From CAXBCP01 sp963977005 (GTDB lineage Bacteria; Pseudomonadota; Alphaproteobacteria; MPNO01; UBA830): a stretch of DNA of 64,000 nucleotides. The DNA is taken from the NCBI GenBank assembly GCA_963977005.1, contig CAXBMQ010000003.1:194971-258970 (forward strand). The letters run 5' to 3'. The translations under genes and the position numbers were made by a program. The notes beneath the pieces are model-generated. The model was not told the DNA's origin and ran no database searches. It saw nothing but the letters and a program-made list of their open reading frames with translations. Below are positions 54,432 through 63,478 of this stretch, piece by piece; positions within the stretch are counted from its first letter, which is position 1; each line of letters starts with the position of its first letter.

Positions 54432-55285
54432 CGGCCTTTCCAGTCCGGTTTGCGTTTCTCGCGGAACGCGGCGTTTCCCTCGCGCGAATCTTCCGACTGG
54501 ATCAGCACCGACTGGCCGAGCCGTTCGATCAGCCGCCCGGTTTCGGTATCGGTATTCTGGCACGTATTGATGACGTGTTTTGCCATGCCAAGCGCAAGCG
54601 GTGCGCGGTCGGCCAGTATCCGGGCAAAGGCCAGCGTGCCCTCCATCAGGTCGCCGGGGGCGAAAACACGGTTCACAAGGCCCCATTGCTCCCCCGTCGC
54701 CGCGTCGACCGGCAGGGTGGTCATCATCATCTCTTTCAGCCGGCCGATCCCGATCATCTGGATCATGCGCGACGCCGCGCCGGAGGCGGGGATAACCCCG
54801 ATATTGTTTTCCGTCAGAACGAACTCGGCCCCGTCGGCCGCGGTGCGGAAATCGCTGGCAACCGCGATCTCGACCCCGCCGCCGGCACAGATGCCGTTGA
54901 CCATGGCAATCACCGGCTTTTCCATGTTCTCGATATCGTCGAGCATTTCGTGATTGGCCCGCACATAGGCGCGGTATTGCGGCGAGGGCAGGTTGTTCTC
55001 GTAGTCGAGGCCAAGAATATCGCGCCCGGAACAGAAACCGCGACCCGCGCCGGTGATGATCAGCACGCGGATCGCTTCGTCGAAGTTCACCTTCCAGATG
55101 ACCGAGCGTATCTCGCGGATCATCCGTTCGTCGAACGCGTTCAGCTTGTCGGAGCGGTTCAGCGTCAGGACGCCGATGCCGTCTTCGACGACGTCGAACG
55201 CGACCGTCTCGAAATCTTCCGGATGGTCGATAAATCCGAGGGGTTTGCCATCCGCATCGAGGCGGACGGTGGGGGCATCCGACAT
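54428..55285 (-). CDS. Enoyl-CoA hydratase/isomerase family protein
   Basis: 285 residues. Crotonase motifs: AGRGFCSGRDILGLDYENN and ICAGGGVEIAVASDFRTAADGAEFVLTENNIGVIPASGAASRM. First gene of the three-gene overlapping minus-strand operon with the hydrolase and UbiD-type genes; an acid-CoA could be hydrated, hydrolysed and then decarboxylated in sequence, but the order is not established. Confidence 0.92.
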   Translation of the reverse strand: MSDAPTVRLDADGKPLGFIDHPEDFETVAFDVVEDGIGVLTLNRSDKLNAFDERMIREIRSVIWKVNFDEAIRVLIITGAGRGFCSGRDILGLDYENNLPSPQYRAYVRANHEMLDDIENMEKPVIAMVNGICAGGGVEIAVASDFRTAADGAEFVLTENNIGVIPASGAASRMIQMIGIGRLKEMMMTTLPVDAATGEQWGLVNRVFAPGDLMEGTLAFARILADRAPLALGMAKHVINTCQNTDTETGRLIERLGQSVLIQSEDSREGNAAFREKRKPDWKGR

Positions 55286-55395
55286 TCTGTTTCATCCCTT
55301 TTTGTTCCGGGAAGACATCATGTCGGGCGCACCGCCGGCGATCAATACCGCCGCGGGTGCGTCTTCGGACGGTCTCTTTCAGCGCGCCGTGCCTG

Positions 55396-56289
55396 TCAGC
55401 GGCAGTCCTTCCGCGACTCGATAAAATCGGCGATGCGCCGGTTGACCGGGGCAATGTCGTCGAACGGCGTCGCCATTGCCATCACAATGCGGTAATGGCC
55501 GATCTCGGGGAGAAGCTCGCTCTGTACTTCCGTGCCGGTCGCCCGCAGCGCCGCCGCAAACGCCGCGGTGTTGGAGGGACGCACGGTGCCGTCGGCATCA
55601 CCGTGCAGAAGCAGGAATGGCGGGCTCTTGCCGGATATGCGTTTCACCGGTCGGGCGATATCGTTGTCGGCCAGGCCGGCAAACACGGCTCGGGTACTGC
55701 GATATTCCTGCGGGTCGAACGCGTAGGGGCCGGCGATACCGATCACCCCGCATACCTGTTCGGCCGACACGCCCGCCTGTCGGAAATACTGCGCGTCCAC
55801 CGTCATCAGGGCGGCGATATGCGCGCCGGCGGAATGACCGGCCAGGAAGACCGCACGCCGGTCTTCACGCGACCCGGCAATGTTATCCAGCGTCCAGCGG
55901 ACGGCTTTGGCCGCATCCGTCATGAAGGCGGGGAAGGTGACGTCGGGATACAGTCGGTAATCGGGGATAACGACCGTCAGCCCTTTTCGCGTCAGCGCCT
56001 CGCCGACGAACCGGTATTTTTCGCGCGCGCCGCTTTTCCAGCTTCCGCCGTAGAAGAAAATCACCACCGGGCCCGTACCAGCGTCCTTCGCCGGTCTGTA
56101 GATGTCCAGTTTCTGGCGCGGCAAATCCCCGTAAGCAACGCCCTGTTGACGATCGTAAACGCCGTCGGGAACAAGCCTGTCCAGCAGGTTGAGGGGCGAA
56201 CAGGCGGACAGGGCGCCCGCCAGCAGCGGCGCAATCATCCAGGGGCGCCGTGCGCGGCACAGATACCGTTTTAGAGCATATTCTGTCAT
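55396..56289 (-). CDS. Carboxylesterase-type alpha/beta hydrolase lipoprotein
   Basis: 297 residues. A lipobox LSAC (Cys30) follows a hydrophobic stretch (about 16-28), so it is a predicted lipoprotein. Oxyanion motif FFYGGSW (HGG variant), nucleophile Ser153 in GHSAGAHIAA, acid in HGDADGTV, and IGHYRIV with the His. Fits BD-FAE/kynurenine-formamidase-like esterases. Divergent from the acylase gene, both being lipoproteins. Confidence 0.88.
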   Translation of the reverse strand: MTEYALKRYLCRARRPWMIAPLLAGALSACSPLNLLDRLVPDGVYDRQQGVAYGDLPRQKLDIYRPAKDAGTGPVVIFFYGGSWKSGAREKYRFVGEALTRKGLTVVIPDYRLYPDVTFPAFMTDAAKAVRWTLDNIAGSREDRRAVFLAGHSAGAHIAALMTVDAQYFRQAGVSAEQVCGVIGIAGPYAFDPQEYRSTRAVFAGLADNDIARPVKRISGKSPPFLLLHGDADGTVRPSNTAAFAAALRATGTEVQSELLPEIGHYRIVMAMATPFDDIAPVNRRIADFIESRKDCR

Positions 56290-56511
56290 CGTGGCTGGCC
56301 CGAAATGCGATTGGTCCTGAAGGGTATACGTCGGATCGTCGCCCGCGGGTTTTCACGGGGGCGTGTTTTTGCCGCCGCCGCGGCGGGCTGTATAAGGAAT
56401 TTGCCTGTCCAGGGTTGCTGCGGAATGATCCGCAGGCGCCAGAAAGACGTACAAAATGGCAATGTCGCGAGCCGTCCTGCACCTTGCCCCGTTTCCGGAG
56501 TCCCGATTCTC

Positions 56512-58803
56512 ATGTTCCGATCCGTTTTATACAGCCTTGCAGGCATGACCGTTCTTGCCGGCCTTCTGTCCGCCTGTTCGGTTCTGGCGCCGCTGCCGGA
56601 CGGAACCAGCAGCGCCGACCGGCTGAACGCGATACCGGTTGCCGGATTGGCGCTCGACGGCAAAGTGACCATTCACTGGGACGACCATCAGGTGCCTTTC
56701 ATCGAGGCGGAAAAGGACGCCGACCTGCCGGTTGCCATCGGACTGGTGCATGCCCATCTGCGGCTCGGTCAGATGGAACTGCTGCGCCGGATTTCGCAGG
56801 GCCGGATTGCGGAGATGGGCGGTCCCCTGGCCACCGATATCGACGAAGGCCTCCGCATTCTCAATTTCGGGGCGGCGGCGGAAAAAATAGAAGCGGCGCT
56901 TCCCCCGGAGAGCCGCGCCTGGCTCGAAGGTTACGTGCGCGGCGTCAATCATTACCAGCAGAACGTCGAACGCCTGCCGCAGGAATACCGCGTTCTCGGC
57001 CTGGAACGCGAACCCTGGACGGTCCGTGACGTGCTGACCTTCGGGCGGCTGTCCGGCACGGACGTGAACTGGCTGGTCTATCGCGGCCTGTTGACCCTGC
57101 GGGACCGGGCGGACTGGCCCGAGCTCTGGGCACGGCTGGTAAAAGAGGGAACCTCGTCCGTGCCGAGCTTCGACGCGGATGCAGGACAGTCGGCTTTCAA
57201 CGCGCTGCTGGCGGGCGTTTCGAAATCGGGCAGCAACAGCCTCGCCGTTGCGCCGTCGCGCACGACCACCGGGGCCGCGATCATGGCCAACGATCCGCAT
57301 CTTGGCATCACGGTGCCGAACATCTGGCTGATCATGGGCGTCCATTCGCCGTCCTATCACGTCGTCGGGCTGTCGGTCCCCGGCCTGCCGATCTTTGCGA
57401 TCGGGCGAAACCCCCGGATATCCTGGGGCGGCACGAACATGCGCGCGGCGTCGTCCGACCTGGTCGATATCTCGACCGTTCCCGCCGGAGAAATCACGAC
57501 ACGGCAGGAAACGATCAAGGTGCGCTGGTGGTTCGACCGGGACGTATCGGTGCGTGAGACCCGATGGGGCCCGGTGCTGTCCGACGCACCCCTGCTGAAA
57601 CGCGAAGACGGGCCGCAATTCGCGCTCCGCTGGGCCGGACATCAGGTGTCCGACGAGGTCGGCGCCATGATGAAAGTGGCGCGCGCGACGAATTTTCATG
57701 AATTCCGTAACGCGTTCAGGACCTTCGCCGTGTCCGGGCAGAACATGCTCTATGCGGATATCGACGGCAATATCGGCCAGGTTGCCGCGGTACAACTGCC
57801 GTCGCGCAAAAACGGTTTGCCCGGCGATGTCCTGGTTTCCCCCGACCGGTCGGACGCCGCCTGGGCGAAAATGGCGGATGTGTCGTCGTTGCCGGTAACA
57901 ATCAACCCGGCGGACGGATTTCTGCTGTCGGCCAATAACCGGCCGGCGCCGGCAGATGTGCCGCTTGGCTATTTCTTTTCGCCCGACGACCGCATGATCC
58001 GGATGCGCGAAATTCTTACCGAAAAAGACAGGGTCGATATCGCCGACATCAGGGCATTGCAGCGCGATGTCTACATGACGTCGTCGGTCAGGCTGCGCGA
58101 TGTCCTGACGCCGCTGCTCGCCAGTCTGAACCCCAGCGCGCCTGCCGAGCAGGAAATCGTCAGGCTGATGGCCGACTGGGACGGGCATTACCGGGCCGAA
58201 TCCCGCGGCGCGCTGGCCTTCGAACTGTTCTATGCCGCTTTCAAGAAACGCTTCGCCGTCAGCGTCATGGGCGAACGCGACGCCGATACCTATGCCGGGA
58301 TAGGGCGGATCAAGACCCTGCTGGTCGACGACCTGGAACGGGCCGACGGCGCCGCCGTCGCCGCCGCGTTGCGGCCCGCCCTGGCAAGTGCCGCGGAACG
58401 GCTGAGCTCCTTCGAGAACTGGGGGGACATGCATCGCCTGGCGATTTCGCATCCCATGGGCTTCCTGCCGCTGATTGGCGGACGCTACCGGTTTGCCGAC
58501 TATCCGGTGGGCGGCAGTTCGCACAGCATCATGAAAACCGCCCATTCGACCACGGACGAACAGCACAACACGCGTTTCGGCTCAAATGCGCGCCATATTT
58601 CCGACATGTCCGACATGGACAAGAACTATTTCGTCCTGCTCGGCGGCCAGGACGGCTGGTTCCAAAGCGCCAACTTTCTCGACCAGGTGCCGTACTGGCT
58701 ATCGGGTACCTATGTCCAGGTACCGATGCGGCTGGACGTGGTGAGAGAGTCCTTCACGCGCAAGACCGTTCTGGGCGCGACGGCGACGCGTTCAGGGAAG
58801 TAG
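56512..58803 (+). CDS. Penicillin acylase family Ntn-hydrolase lipoprotein
   Basis: 763 residues from the ATG at 56512. Lipobox LSAC with Cys22. Alpha-chain start ITIHWDDHQVPFI-like and HAHLRLGQMELLRRISQGRIAEMGG; the autoprocessing nucleophile is Ser241 in KSGSNSLAVAPSRTTTG, followed by MANDPHLGITVPNIW. The C-terminus includes VGGSSHSIMKTAH. The family cleaves amides, including N-acyl-homoserine lactones, penicillins and aculeacin. Target unknown. An in-frame start at 56305 is rejected since it precedes the lipoprotein signal. Confidence 0.92.
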   Translation: MFRSVLYSLAGMTVLAGLLSACSVLAPLPDGTSSADRLNAIPVAGLALDGKVTIHWDDHQVPFIEAEKDADLPVAIGLVHAHLRLGQMELLRRISQGRIAEMGGPLATDIDEGLRILNFGAAAEKIEAALPPESRAWLEGYVRGVNHYQQNVERLPQEYRVLGLEREPWTVRDVLTFGRLSGTDVNWLVYRGLLTLRDRADWPELWARLVKEGTSSVPSFDADAGQSAFNALLAGVSKSGSNSLAVAPSRTTTGAAIMANDPHLGITVPNIWLIMGVHSPSYHVVGLSVPGLPIFAIGRNPRISWGGTNMRAASSDLVDISTVPAGEITTRQETIKVRWWFDRDVSVRETRWGPVLSDAPLLKREDGPQFALRWAGHQVSDEVGAMMKVARATNFHEFRNAFRTFAVSGQNMLYADIDGNIGQVAAVQLPSRKNGLPGDVLVSPDRSDAAWAKMADVSSLPVTINPADGFLLSANNRPAPADVPLGYFFSPDDRMIRMREILTEKDRVDIADIRALQRDVYMTSSVRLRDVLTPLLASLNPSAPAEQEIVRLMADWDGHYRAESRGALAFELFYAAFKKRFAVSVMGERDADTYAGIGRIKTLLVDDLERADGAAVAAALRPALASAAERLSSFENWGDMHRLAISHPMGFLPLIGGRYRFADYPVGGSSHSIMKTAHSTTDEQHNTRFGSNARHISDMSDMDKNYFVLLGGQDGWFQSANFLDQVPYWLSGTYVQVPMRLDVVRESFTRKTVLGATATRSGK

Positions 58804-58886
58804 AACGCTCATCCCTGTCGGTGGCGCCCGTTAAGCGCCTGCGCGGCGTCGGCCGGCTTGTAGCGGCGGTTGTGAGCGGGCAAAGC

Positions 58887-59363
58887 CTAGAACGGGACCG
58901 TCAGGCCGTCCATCATGCTGTCGCAGTTGACCAGCTCGACCTTTTTGGAGCGGATCAGATAGCTCCCTTCGTGGGGTTCGAGCACATGCCACATCGTGCC
59001 GGCAAAGTGACGCTGCTTGTCGCGCCGGTACTCGGTCAGTTGAAACTTCGAGCGTATCTCGGTCGCGCCGTCCGCCTCGCCCTCCACCGTGGCGTTGGCC
59101 ACGATCCGGCTGGTGCGGGCGACGGGAGTCTGCGTGTGGAGTTTTCCGGCAACGAGCCGGCGAACGCGGGTTTCCAGCAATTGCCTGTCGTCATACATCA
59201 GCGAGACCGTGGTGCGCGGGCTTTCCTGATTTTCTTCTATCGGTATCCAGTACGTGCCGTTTTCTGCAAAAAGCGCGAGCCAGTCTTCCCAGCGGCGCTC
59301 GTCCAGGGCGCGGGCTTCCTCGATCAGAAAATGGGCGATATCGGCGGGGGCGGGTGATGACAT
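58887..59363 (-). CDS. Ring-hydroxylating dioxygenase beta subunit
   Basis: 158 residues, SnoaL/NTF2-like fold with the beta-subunit pattern: IAHFLIEEARALDERRWEDWLALFAENGTYWIP, LETRVRRLVAG, TRIVANA and FAGTMWHVLE. It lies 14 nt downstream of the alpha-subunit gene and stabilises the alpha3beta3 enzyme. No ferredoxin or reductase gene is adjacent. Confidence 0.93.
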   Translation of the reverse strand: MSSPAPADIAHFLIEEARALDERRWEDWLALFAENGTYWIPIEENQESPRTTVSLMYDDRQLLETRVRRLVAGKLHTQTPVARTSRIVANATVEGEADGATEIRSKFQLTEYRRDKQRHFAGTMWHVLEPHEGSYLIRSKKVELVNCDSMMDGLTVPF

Positions 59364-59377
59364 GGTTTTTCTTTTCC

Positions 59378-60700
59378 TCAGGCTGCGGTCATGTAGTCGC
59401 GCCAGGCGTCGTACATGTTGCGGATGTATACTTCGCTGGTCGAATCCTTGCCCTGAACGCCGCCGTGTTCGTCGGGCCGGTCACTGGTATAGCCTCTGCC
59501 GACCTCGATCCAGTCGGCGCCGGCGGCACTCACGCCCGTGCCGATACGCCCATAGGTTTCCAGGTCGTCGGTCAGGACAAGCGATCCCGTTCCGTTCGTG
59601 ATGTTCGCAAAGGCGATCGTATCCTCGAACATTTTTTCCGGCGCGCCCTTCAGGCGGAACGAATATGTGTACACCTCGGTCCGGTTGACCGAGACCGGAT
59701 GAACCACCCGCAGCTGACGGAACTGGCTCATGAATGAAAGGTTCGGGTAGATGTTGGAATTCCAGCGGGTGACTTCGAGGATACGTTTGGTTTCTTCCGG
59801 CCCTTTGCTCGCTTCCATCGCGGCGATGTATTCCGCGAAAGTCTCGTCGCGTTTTGCCGCGACCAGCTTTTCGTCGTCGTGATAGTCGCCGAGATAGGAA
59901 TGGCCGTTTTTGTATGTCCAGATACCGACCTGTTCCTGCCAGAACTTGTACGGCGCGCCGTTCTGACGCATCTGGCGGACGGCGATTTCGCCGACACCGT
60001 CGGTGAATACGTCGTCGTCCTGCGCGCGTGCCGCTTCCGTTGACGACTGATGAACGAAAAGCGGATGCGCCGCATCGCAAAGGTTTTCGAGGTAGAGCTT
60101 CCAGTTGCCGTCATAGGCGTGTTTGAAGACGCCGCCCGCGAGTTCCAGCTCGCCGTCCGGCGCCCGGTCGGCCATATCGTCGAAGGACGTCGTCATGTGG
60201 CCGAGGAAATCGGTCAGGGACGGGCCGTCCGCGGCCAGCGACGCAAATACGAAGCCGCGATAGCTTTCCACGCGCGGTGCCTGGACCATCGATGTGGACG
60301 GATCGTCCGGGTTGAAGTGTTCCGGATAATCGTGCTGAAGCGGGACGCGGATCAGTTTGCCGTCGGTTCCGTAGGTCCAGCCGTGATAGCAGCAGACGAA
60401 TTCCTCGGCATGGCCGGCGTCTTCGGCGACGACCATCGCGCCGCGATGGGCGCACTGGTTGTGAATGACGTGGATTTTACCGTCGGTGTGCCGCACCATC
60501 ACCATCGGGCGCCGGCCGATGCGGGTCATCGCAAAGTCGCCCGGTTTGGCAACCTGGCTCTCATGACCGACATACACCCAGATTTTGCCGAATATACGCT
60601 CCATCTCGAGTTCGAAGATTTCCGGGTCGGCATAGACCCGCTTGTGCACCCGGCCGGGTTGAACGAGGCTTCCCAGATCGCTGTTCGCTGCTGATGACAT
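59378..60700 (-). CDS. Rieske ring-hydroxylating dioxygenase alpha subunit
   Basis: 440 residues from the ATG at 60700. Rieske ligands: Cys83 and His85 (NQCAHRGAMV), Cys103 and His106 (CCYHGWTYG). Catalytic iron: ENLCDAAHPLFVH with Asp209, His212 and His217. Partner beta subunit follows. The promoter region is shared with the divergent TetR gene and contains a palindrome. Likely starts oxygenation of an aromatic compound; the substrate is not assignable. Confidence 0.94.
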   Translation of the reverse strand: MSSAANSDLGSLVQPGRVHKRVYADPEIFELEMERIFGKIWVYVGHESQVAKPGDFAMTRIGRRPMVMVRHTDGKIHVIHNQCAHRGAMVVAEDAGHAEEFVCCYHGWTYGTDGKLIRVPLQHDYPEHFNPDDPSTSMVQAPRVESYRGFVFASLAADGPSLTDFLGHMTTSFDDMADRAPDGELELAGGVFKHAYDGNWKLYLENLCDAAHPLFVHQSSTEAARAQDDDVFTDGVGEIAVRQMRQNGAPYKFWQEQVGIWTYKNGHSYLGDYHDDEKLVAAKRDETFAEYIAAMEASKGPEETKRILEVTRWNSNIYPNLSFMSQFRQLRVVHPVSVNRTEVYTYSFRLKGAPEKMFEDTIAFANITNGTGSLVLTDDLETYGRIGTGVSAAGADWIEVGRGYTSDRPDEHGGVQGKDSTSEVYIRNMYDAWRDYMTAA

Positions 60701-60738
60701 GGCTTTTTCCACTCCGAATTCAGGGGCTTTAAAATTCC

Positions 60739-60759
60739 AATACTGTACGGTATAGTATT
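60739..60759. promoter_or_regulatory. Palindromic operator between Rieske operon and tetR
   Basis: AATACT (60739-60744), 9 nt, AGTATT (60754-60759), a perfect inverted repeat, with nested ATAC/GTAT (40-43 and 50-53). The only intergenic space is 62 nt, so a repressor bound here would block both divergent genes. This is the typical layout of a TetR operator. Confidence 0.65.
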
Positions 60760-60762
60760 GCT

Positions 60763-61401
60763 ATGGAAATGACGAGTCAATCGACACTCGACCGACCGTC
60801 CCGGCGCGCACGGAACGCCGCCGACAAGCGCCGGGTTATCCTTTCCGGTGCGCGGACGGTGTTCATGGAACAGGGATTCGGCGGCGCCAGCATGGATGCA
60901 ATCGCCGATGAGGCCGGTGTGTCGAAAATGACGCTGTATCGATATTTCGACAGCAAAGAGGCGCTTTTCGCGGGGCTGATCACCGAATCCTGCGAGCGAA
61001 TCCTGCGACGCGATCCGGGCATGCCGCTCGAAGGGCTCGCACCGCGCGCCGCCCTCGAACGCTTCGGCAAACAGATGCTGGAAACGGTCTATGCGCCGGA
61101 CACGCTTGCCCTCCACCGGATCGTGCTGGCCGAGGCGAAGCGCTTTCCGGAGCTGGGTGAGCTGTTCTACCGCTGCGGGCCGGAGCGGAACATCGCCGTG
61201 GTGGCGGACTATCTGGCCGCCCATTTTACCGATATCGGAAACCCGATCCGGGATCCGCGAAAATCGGCCGAAGAGTTTTTCGAACTCGTCCGGGGCTATA
61301 CACACCTGCGACTGTTGCTCGGTGTCGAGGAATCTCCCGATGCCGCCGCCCGCGAAACCCAGGTGCAGCGGGCTGTCGAGACCTTTTTCAGGACCTTGTG
61401 A
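60763..61401 (+). CDS. TetR/AcrR-family transcriptional regulator
   Basis: 212 residues. N-terminal HTH: KRRVILSGARTVFMEQGFGGASMDAIADEAGVSKMTLYRYFDSKEALF, the canonical TetR pattern. C-terminal ligand domain is TetR_C-like (FGKQMLETVYAPDTLALHRIVLAEA). Divergent from the dioxygenase operon across a palindromic site, so it probably represses that operon and itself until an aromatic ligand binds. Confidence 0.94.
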   Translation: MEMTSQSTLDRPSRRARNAADKRRVILSGARTVFMEQGFGGASMDAIADEAGVSKMTLYRYFDSKEALFAGLITESCERILRRDPGMPLEGLAPRAALERFGKQMLETVYAPDTLALHRIVLAEAKRFPELGELFYRCGPERNIAVVADYLAAHFTDIGNPIRDPRKSAEEFFELVRGYTHLRLLLGVEESPDAAARETQVQRAVETFFRTL

Positions 61402-61488
61402 GGATCGTTACCGGAACGGTTTACGTTCGCCCGGATCGCTGTGCTAAGCTGACAGCCGACAGCATCCGATTTGCCGGGGAGACCGATC

Positions 61489-62277
61489 ATGAACGCCACT
61501 GCCGTCCGCGATATCACAGGGCCGTCGCTGCGCGACCGCGTCAGCGAAGAGGAATGGAAAGTACGGGTGGACCTTGCCGCCGCGTATCGTCTGGCGCATC
61601 TCTACGGCTGGACCACCACGCTGATTTACAATCATATTTCGGCGCGCGTTCCGGGACCGGACCATCACTTCCTGCTTAATCCGTTCGGATTGCGCTGGGA
61701 TGAGGTGACGGCGTCCAACCTGGTGAAGATCGATCTCGACGGCAATATCCTCGATGACACGCCCTACAAGATCAACAATGCCGGCTATACCATCCACAGC
61801 GCGATCCACGCCGCCCGCGAGGACGCCATGTGCGTCATTCACACCCATACCGAAGCGGGCATGACCCTGTCGGCACTGGACGAAGGCCTGATCTATACAA
61901 ATCAGGATGCGATGATGTTTTACGGCCATACGGCCTATCACGACTTCGAGGGCATCGCGCTCGATCTCGGGGAGCGTGAGCGTCTGGTTCAGGACCTCGG
62001 CGACAAGAAGGTCATGATCCTGCGAAATCACGGACTGCTGACAACGGGCATGAGCGTCGCCGACGCCTGGGTGCAGATGTATTTCCTCGAAAAGGTGTGC
62101 TCGGCGCAGCTGAAGCTTCTGTCCGCGGCAGCGGCGTCGGGCCAGTCGATCCGGTATCCGTCGAAAGAGGTATGCGAGCATACGGCGAAACAGTATGACG
62201 ATGCCGGATGCGGCGAACGCGAATGGCCGTCGCTGATTCGCCAGCTTGACGATGTTACGACCGAATATAAGTACTGA
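61489..62277 (+). CDS. Class II aldolase/adducin family protein
   Basis: 262 residues from the ATG at 61489 (GGGGAG upstream). Zinc ligands: His in CVIHTHTEAGMTLSAL and the later His in ILRNHGLLTTG; LIYNHISARVPGPDHHFLLNPFG is typical of the adducin-like group. Function may be aldol cleavage of a sugar phosphate or a decarboxylation-type reaction. Stop is 3 nt before the MBL gene. Confidence 0.92.
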   Translation: MNATAVRDITGPSLRDRVSEEEWKVRVDLAAAYRLAHLYGWTTTLIYNHISARVPGPDHHFLLNPFGLRWDEVTASNLVKIDLDGNILDDTPYKINNAGYTIHSAIHAAREDAMCVIHTHTEAGMTLSALDEGLIYTNQDAMMFYGHTAYHDFEGIALDLGERERLVQDLGDKKVMILRNHGLLTTGMSVADAWVQMYFLEKVCSAQLKLLSAAAASGQSIRYPSKEVCEHTAKQYDDAGCGEREWPSLIRQLDDVTTEYKY

Positions 62278-62280
62278 TAG

Positions 62281-63021
62281 ATGGCTGCCACCGTCGACGA
62301 AATCGCGCCGGATGTTTTCCGGATCACGACCTTTAACCCGCAGGCGAACTTCCAGTTCTCGTCCTTCCTGATCCGGGACGACGAGCCGATGCTCTATCAC
62401 ACAAACCTGCGCGGGTGCTTCGACGACATCCGCGATGGCGTGGCGACGGTGCTCGACCCCGCGACGCTGCGCTGGGTTGGTTTCAGCCATTTCGAATCCG
62501 ACGAATGCGGGGCGTTGAACGACTGGCTCGGGATTGCGCCGCACGCGGAACCGGTCTGCAGCTTCGTCGGTGCCCGCACCAGCATCGGCGATTTTTCCGA
62601 CCGGGCCCCGCGGGTGCTCGATGCCGATGAAAAGATCGAGACGGGGTCGCACACCTTCCGGGTGCTGGAAACCAAACACGTGCCGCATGGCTGGGACGCG
62701 AGCCTGCTTTGGGAAGAGACCGCGTCGACACTGTTCTGTTCGGATCTGCTGGGGCAGGGCGGGGATGTCGAGGCGCTATACGACGGCGATATCGTCGGCC
62801 GGTCCGACGACTACAACAGCCGCCAGGCCGAGGGCCCGATGTCCGGCGCGGTGCCGTTCACGCGGGAAACCCGACCGATCCTCAATAGTCTCGCCGACCT
62901 GAATCCGAAAACGTTGGCCTGCATGCATGGCTCCAGCTTTTCCGGCGATTGCGCCCAGGCCCTGCGGGAATTTGGCGACGTACTCGAACGCCTCAATGGC
63001 GGCCCGATTGAACACGAATAG
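62281..63021 (+). CDS. Metallo-beta-lactamase-fold protein, flavodiiron-like
   Basis: 246 residues. The MBL metal motif is HFESDECGALNDWL, the flavodiiron-type HxExDE variant, and the C-terminal MHGSSF holds another ligand His. Di-iron oxygen- or NO-binding domains of this type occur in flavodiiron proteins and single-domain relatives. No flavodoxin domain follows. Operon partner of the aldolase and MsrB genes. Confidence 0.82.
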   Translation: MAATVDEIAPDVFRITTFNPQANFQFSSFLIRDDEPMLYHTNLRGCFDDIRDGVATVLDPATLRWVGFSHFESDECGALNDWLGIAPHAEPVCSFVGARTSIGDFSDRAPRVLDADEKIETGSHTFRVLETKHVPHGWDASLLWEETASTLFCSDLLGQGGDVEALYDGDIVGRSDDYNSRQAEGPMSGAVPFTRETRPILNSLADLNPKTLACMHGSSFSGDCAQALREFGDVLERLNGGPIEHE

Positions 63022-63036
63022 ACGCAGGAACAGACA

Positions 63037-63438
63037 ATGGTCGAGAAAATCACGAAAACCGAAGAAGAGTGGCGTGCCCAGCTTACCGAGGAACAGTTCT
63101 ATGTAACGCGGCAGCATGGAACGGAGCGCGCGTTCACCGGCGAATACGATGGCTGCAAGGATGACGGCATCTACAAGTGCGTCTGTTGCGGCCACCCGCT
63201 TTTCGCTTCGGACCACAAGTTCGATTCCGGTACCGGCTGGCCGAGCTTTTTCCAGCCGCTGGATGCGGATGCGGTGGAGACCCAGACCGACCGTTCGCTG
63301 CTGATGAGCCGGACCGAGGTCCATTGCGCGCGCTGCGACGCCCATCTCGGCCATGTTTTTCCCGACGGACCCCGGCCGACGGGACAGCGTTATTGCATGA
63401 ACTCGGCGTCGCTGAAGCTCGACCCGAAAGAGGACTGA
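63037..63438 (+). CDS. msrB: Peptide-methionine (R)-S-oxide reductase MsrB
   Basis: 133 residues. Structural zinc: Cys48, Cys51 (CVCCGHP), Cys97, Cys100 (CARCDAHLGHVF). Catalytic Cys120 in QRYCMNSASL. GTGWPSF motif present. It repairs methionine-R-sulfoxide in proteins. Sits 15 nt after the MBL-fold gene. Confidence 0.96.
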   Translation: MVEKITKTEEEWRAQLTEEQFYVTRQHGTERAFTGEYDGCKDDGIYKCVCCGHPLFASDHKFDSGTGWPSFFQPLDADAVETQTDRSLLMSRTEVHCARCDAHLGHVFPDGPRPTGQRYCMNSASLKLDPKED

Positions 63439-63443
63439 AAGAA

Positions 63444-63466
63444 CGGTTCAGCGCCAGGATGAACCG
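63444..63466. terminator. Hairpin between convergent msrB and DUF6165 genes
   Basis: Perfect 7-bp inverted repeat CGGTTCA / TGAACCG with a 9-nt loop. No T run, so terminator activity is uncertain. Confidence 0.4.
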
Positions 63467-63478
63467 GCAGGCGGCGGA

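Noticed and set aside
55286..55454. N-terminal extension of the alpha/beta hydrolase to 602 residues
   Set aside because: The extension reads through the enoyl-CoA hydratase gene in another frame; the GTG at 54431 with stop overlap fits the operon and the family length.
56527..58566. 679-codon antisense frame over the penicillin acylase gene
   Set aside because: The plus strand carries lipobox and nucleophile motifs; the antisense product shows no domain.
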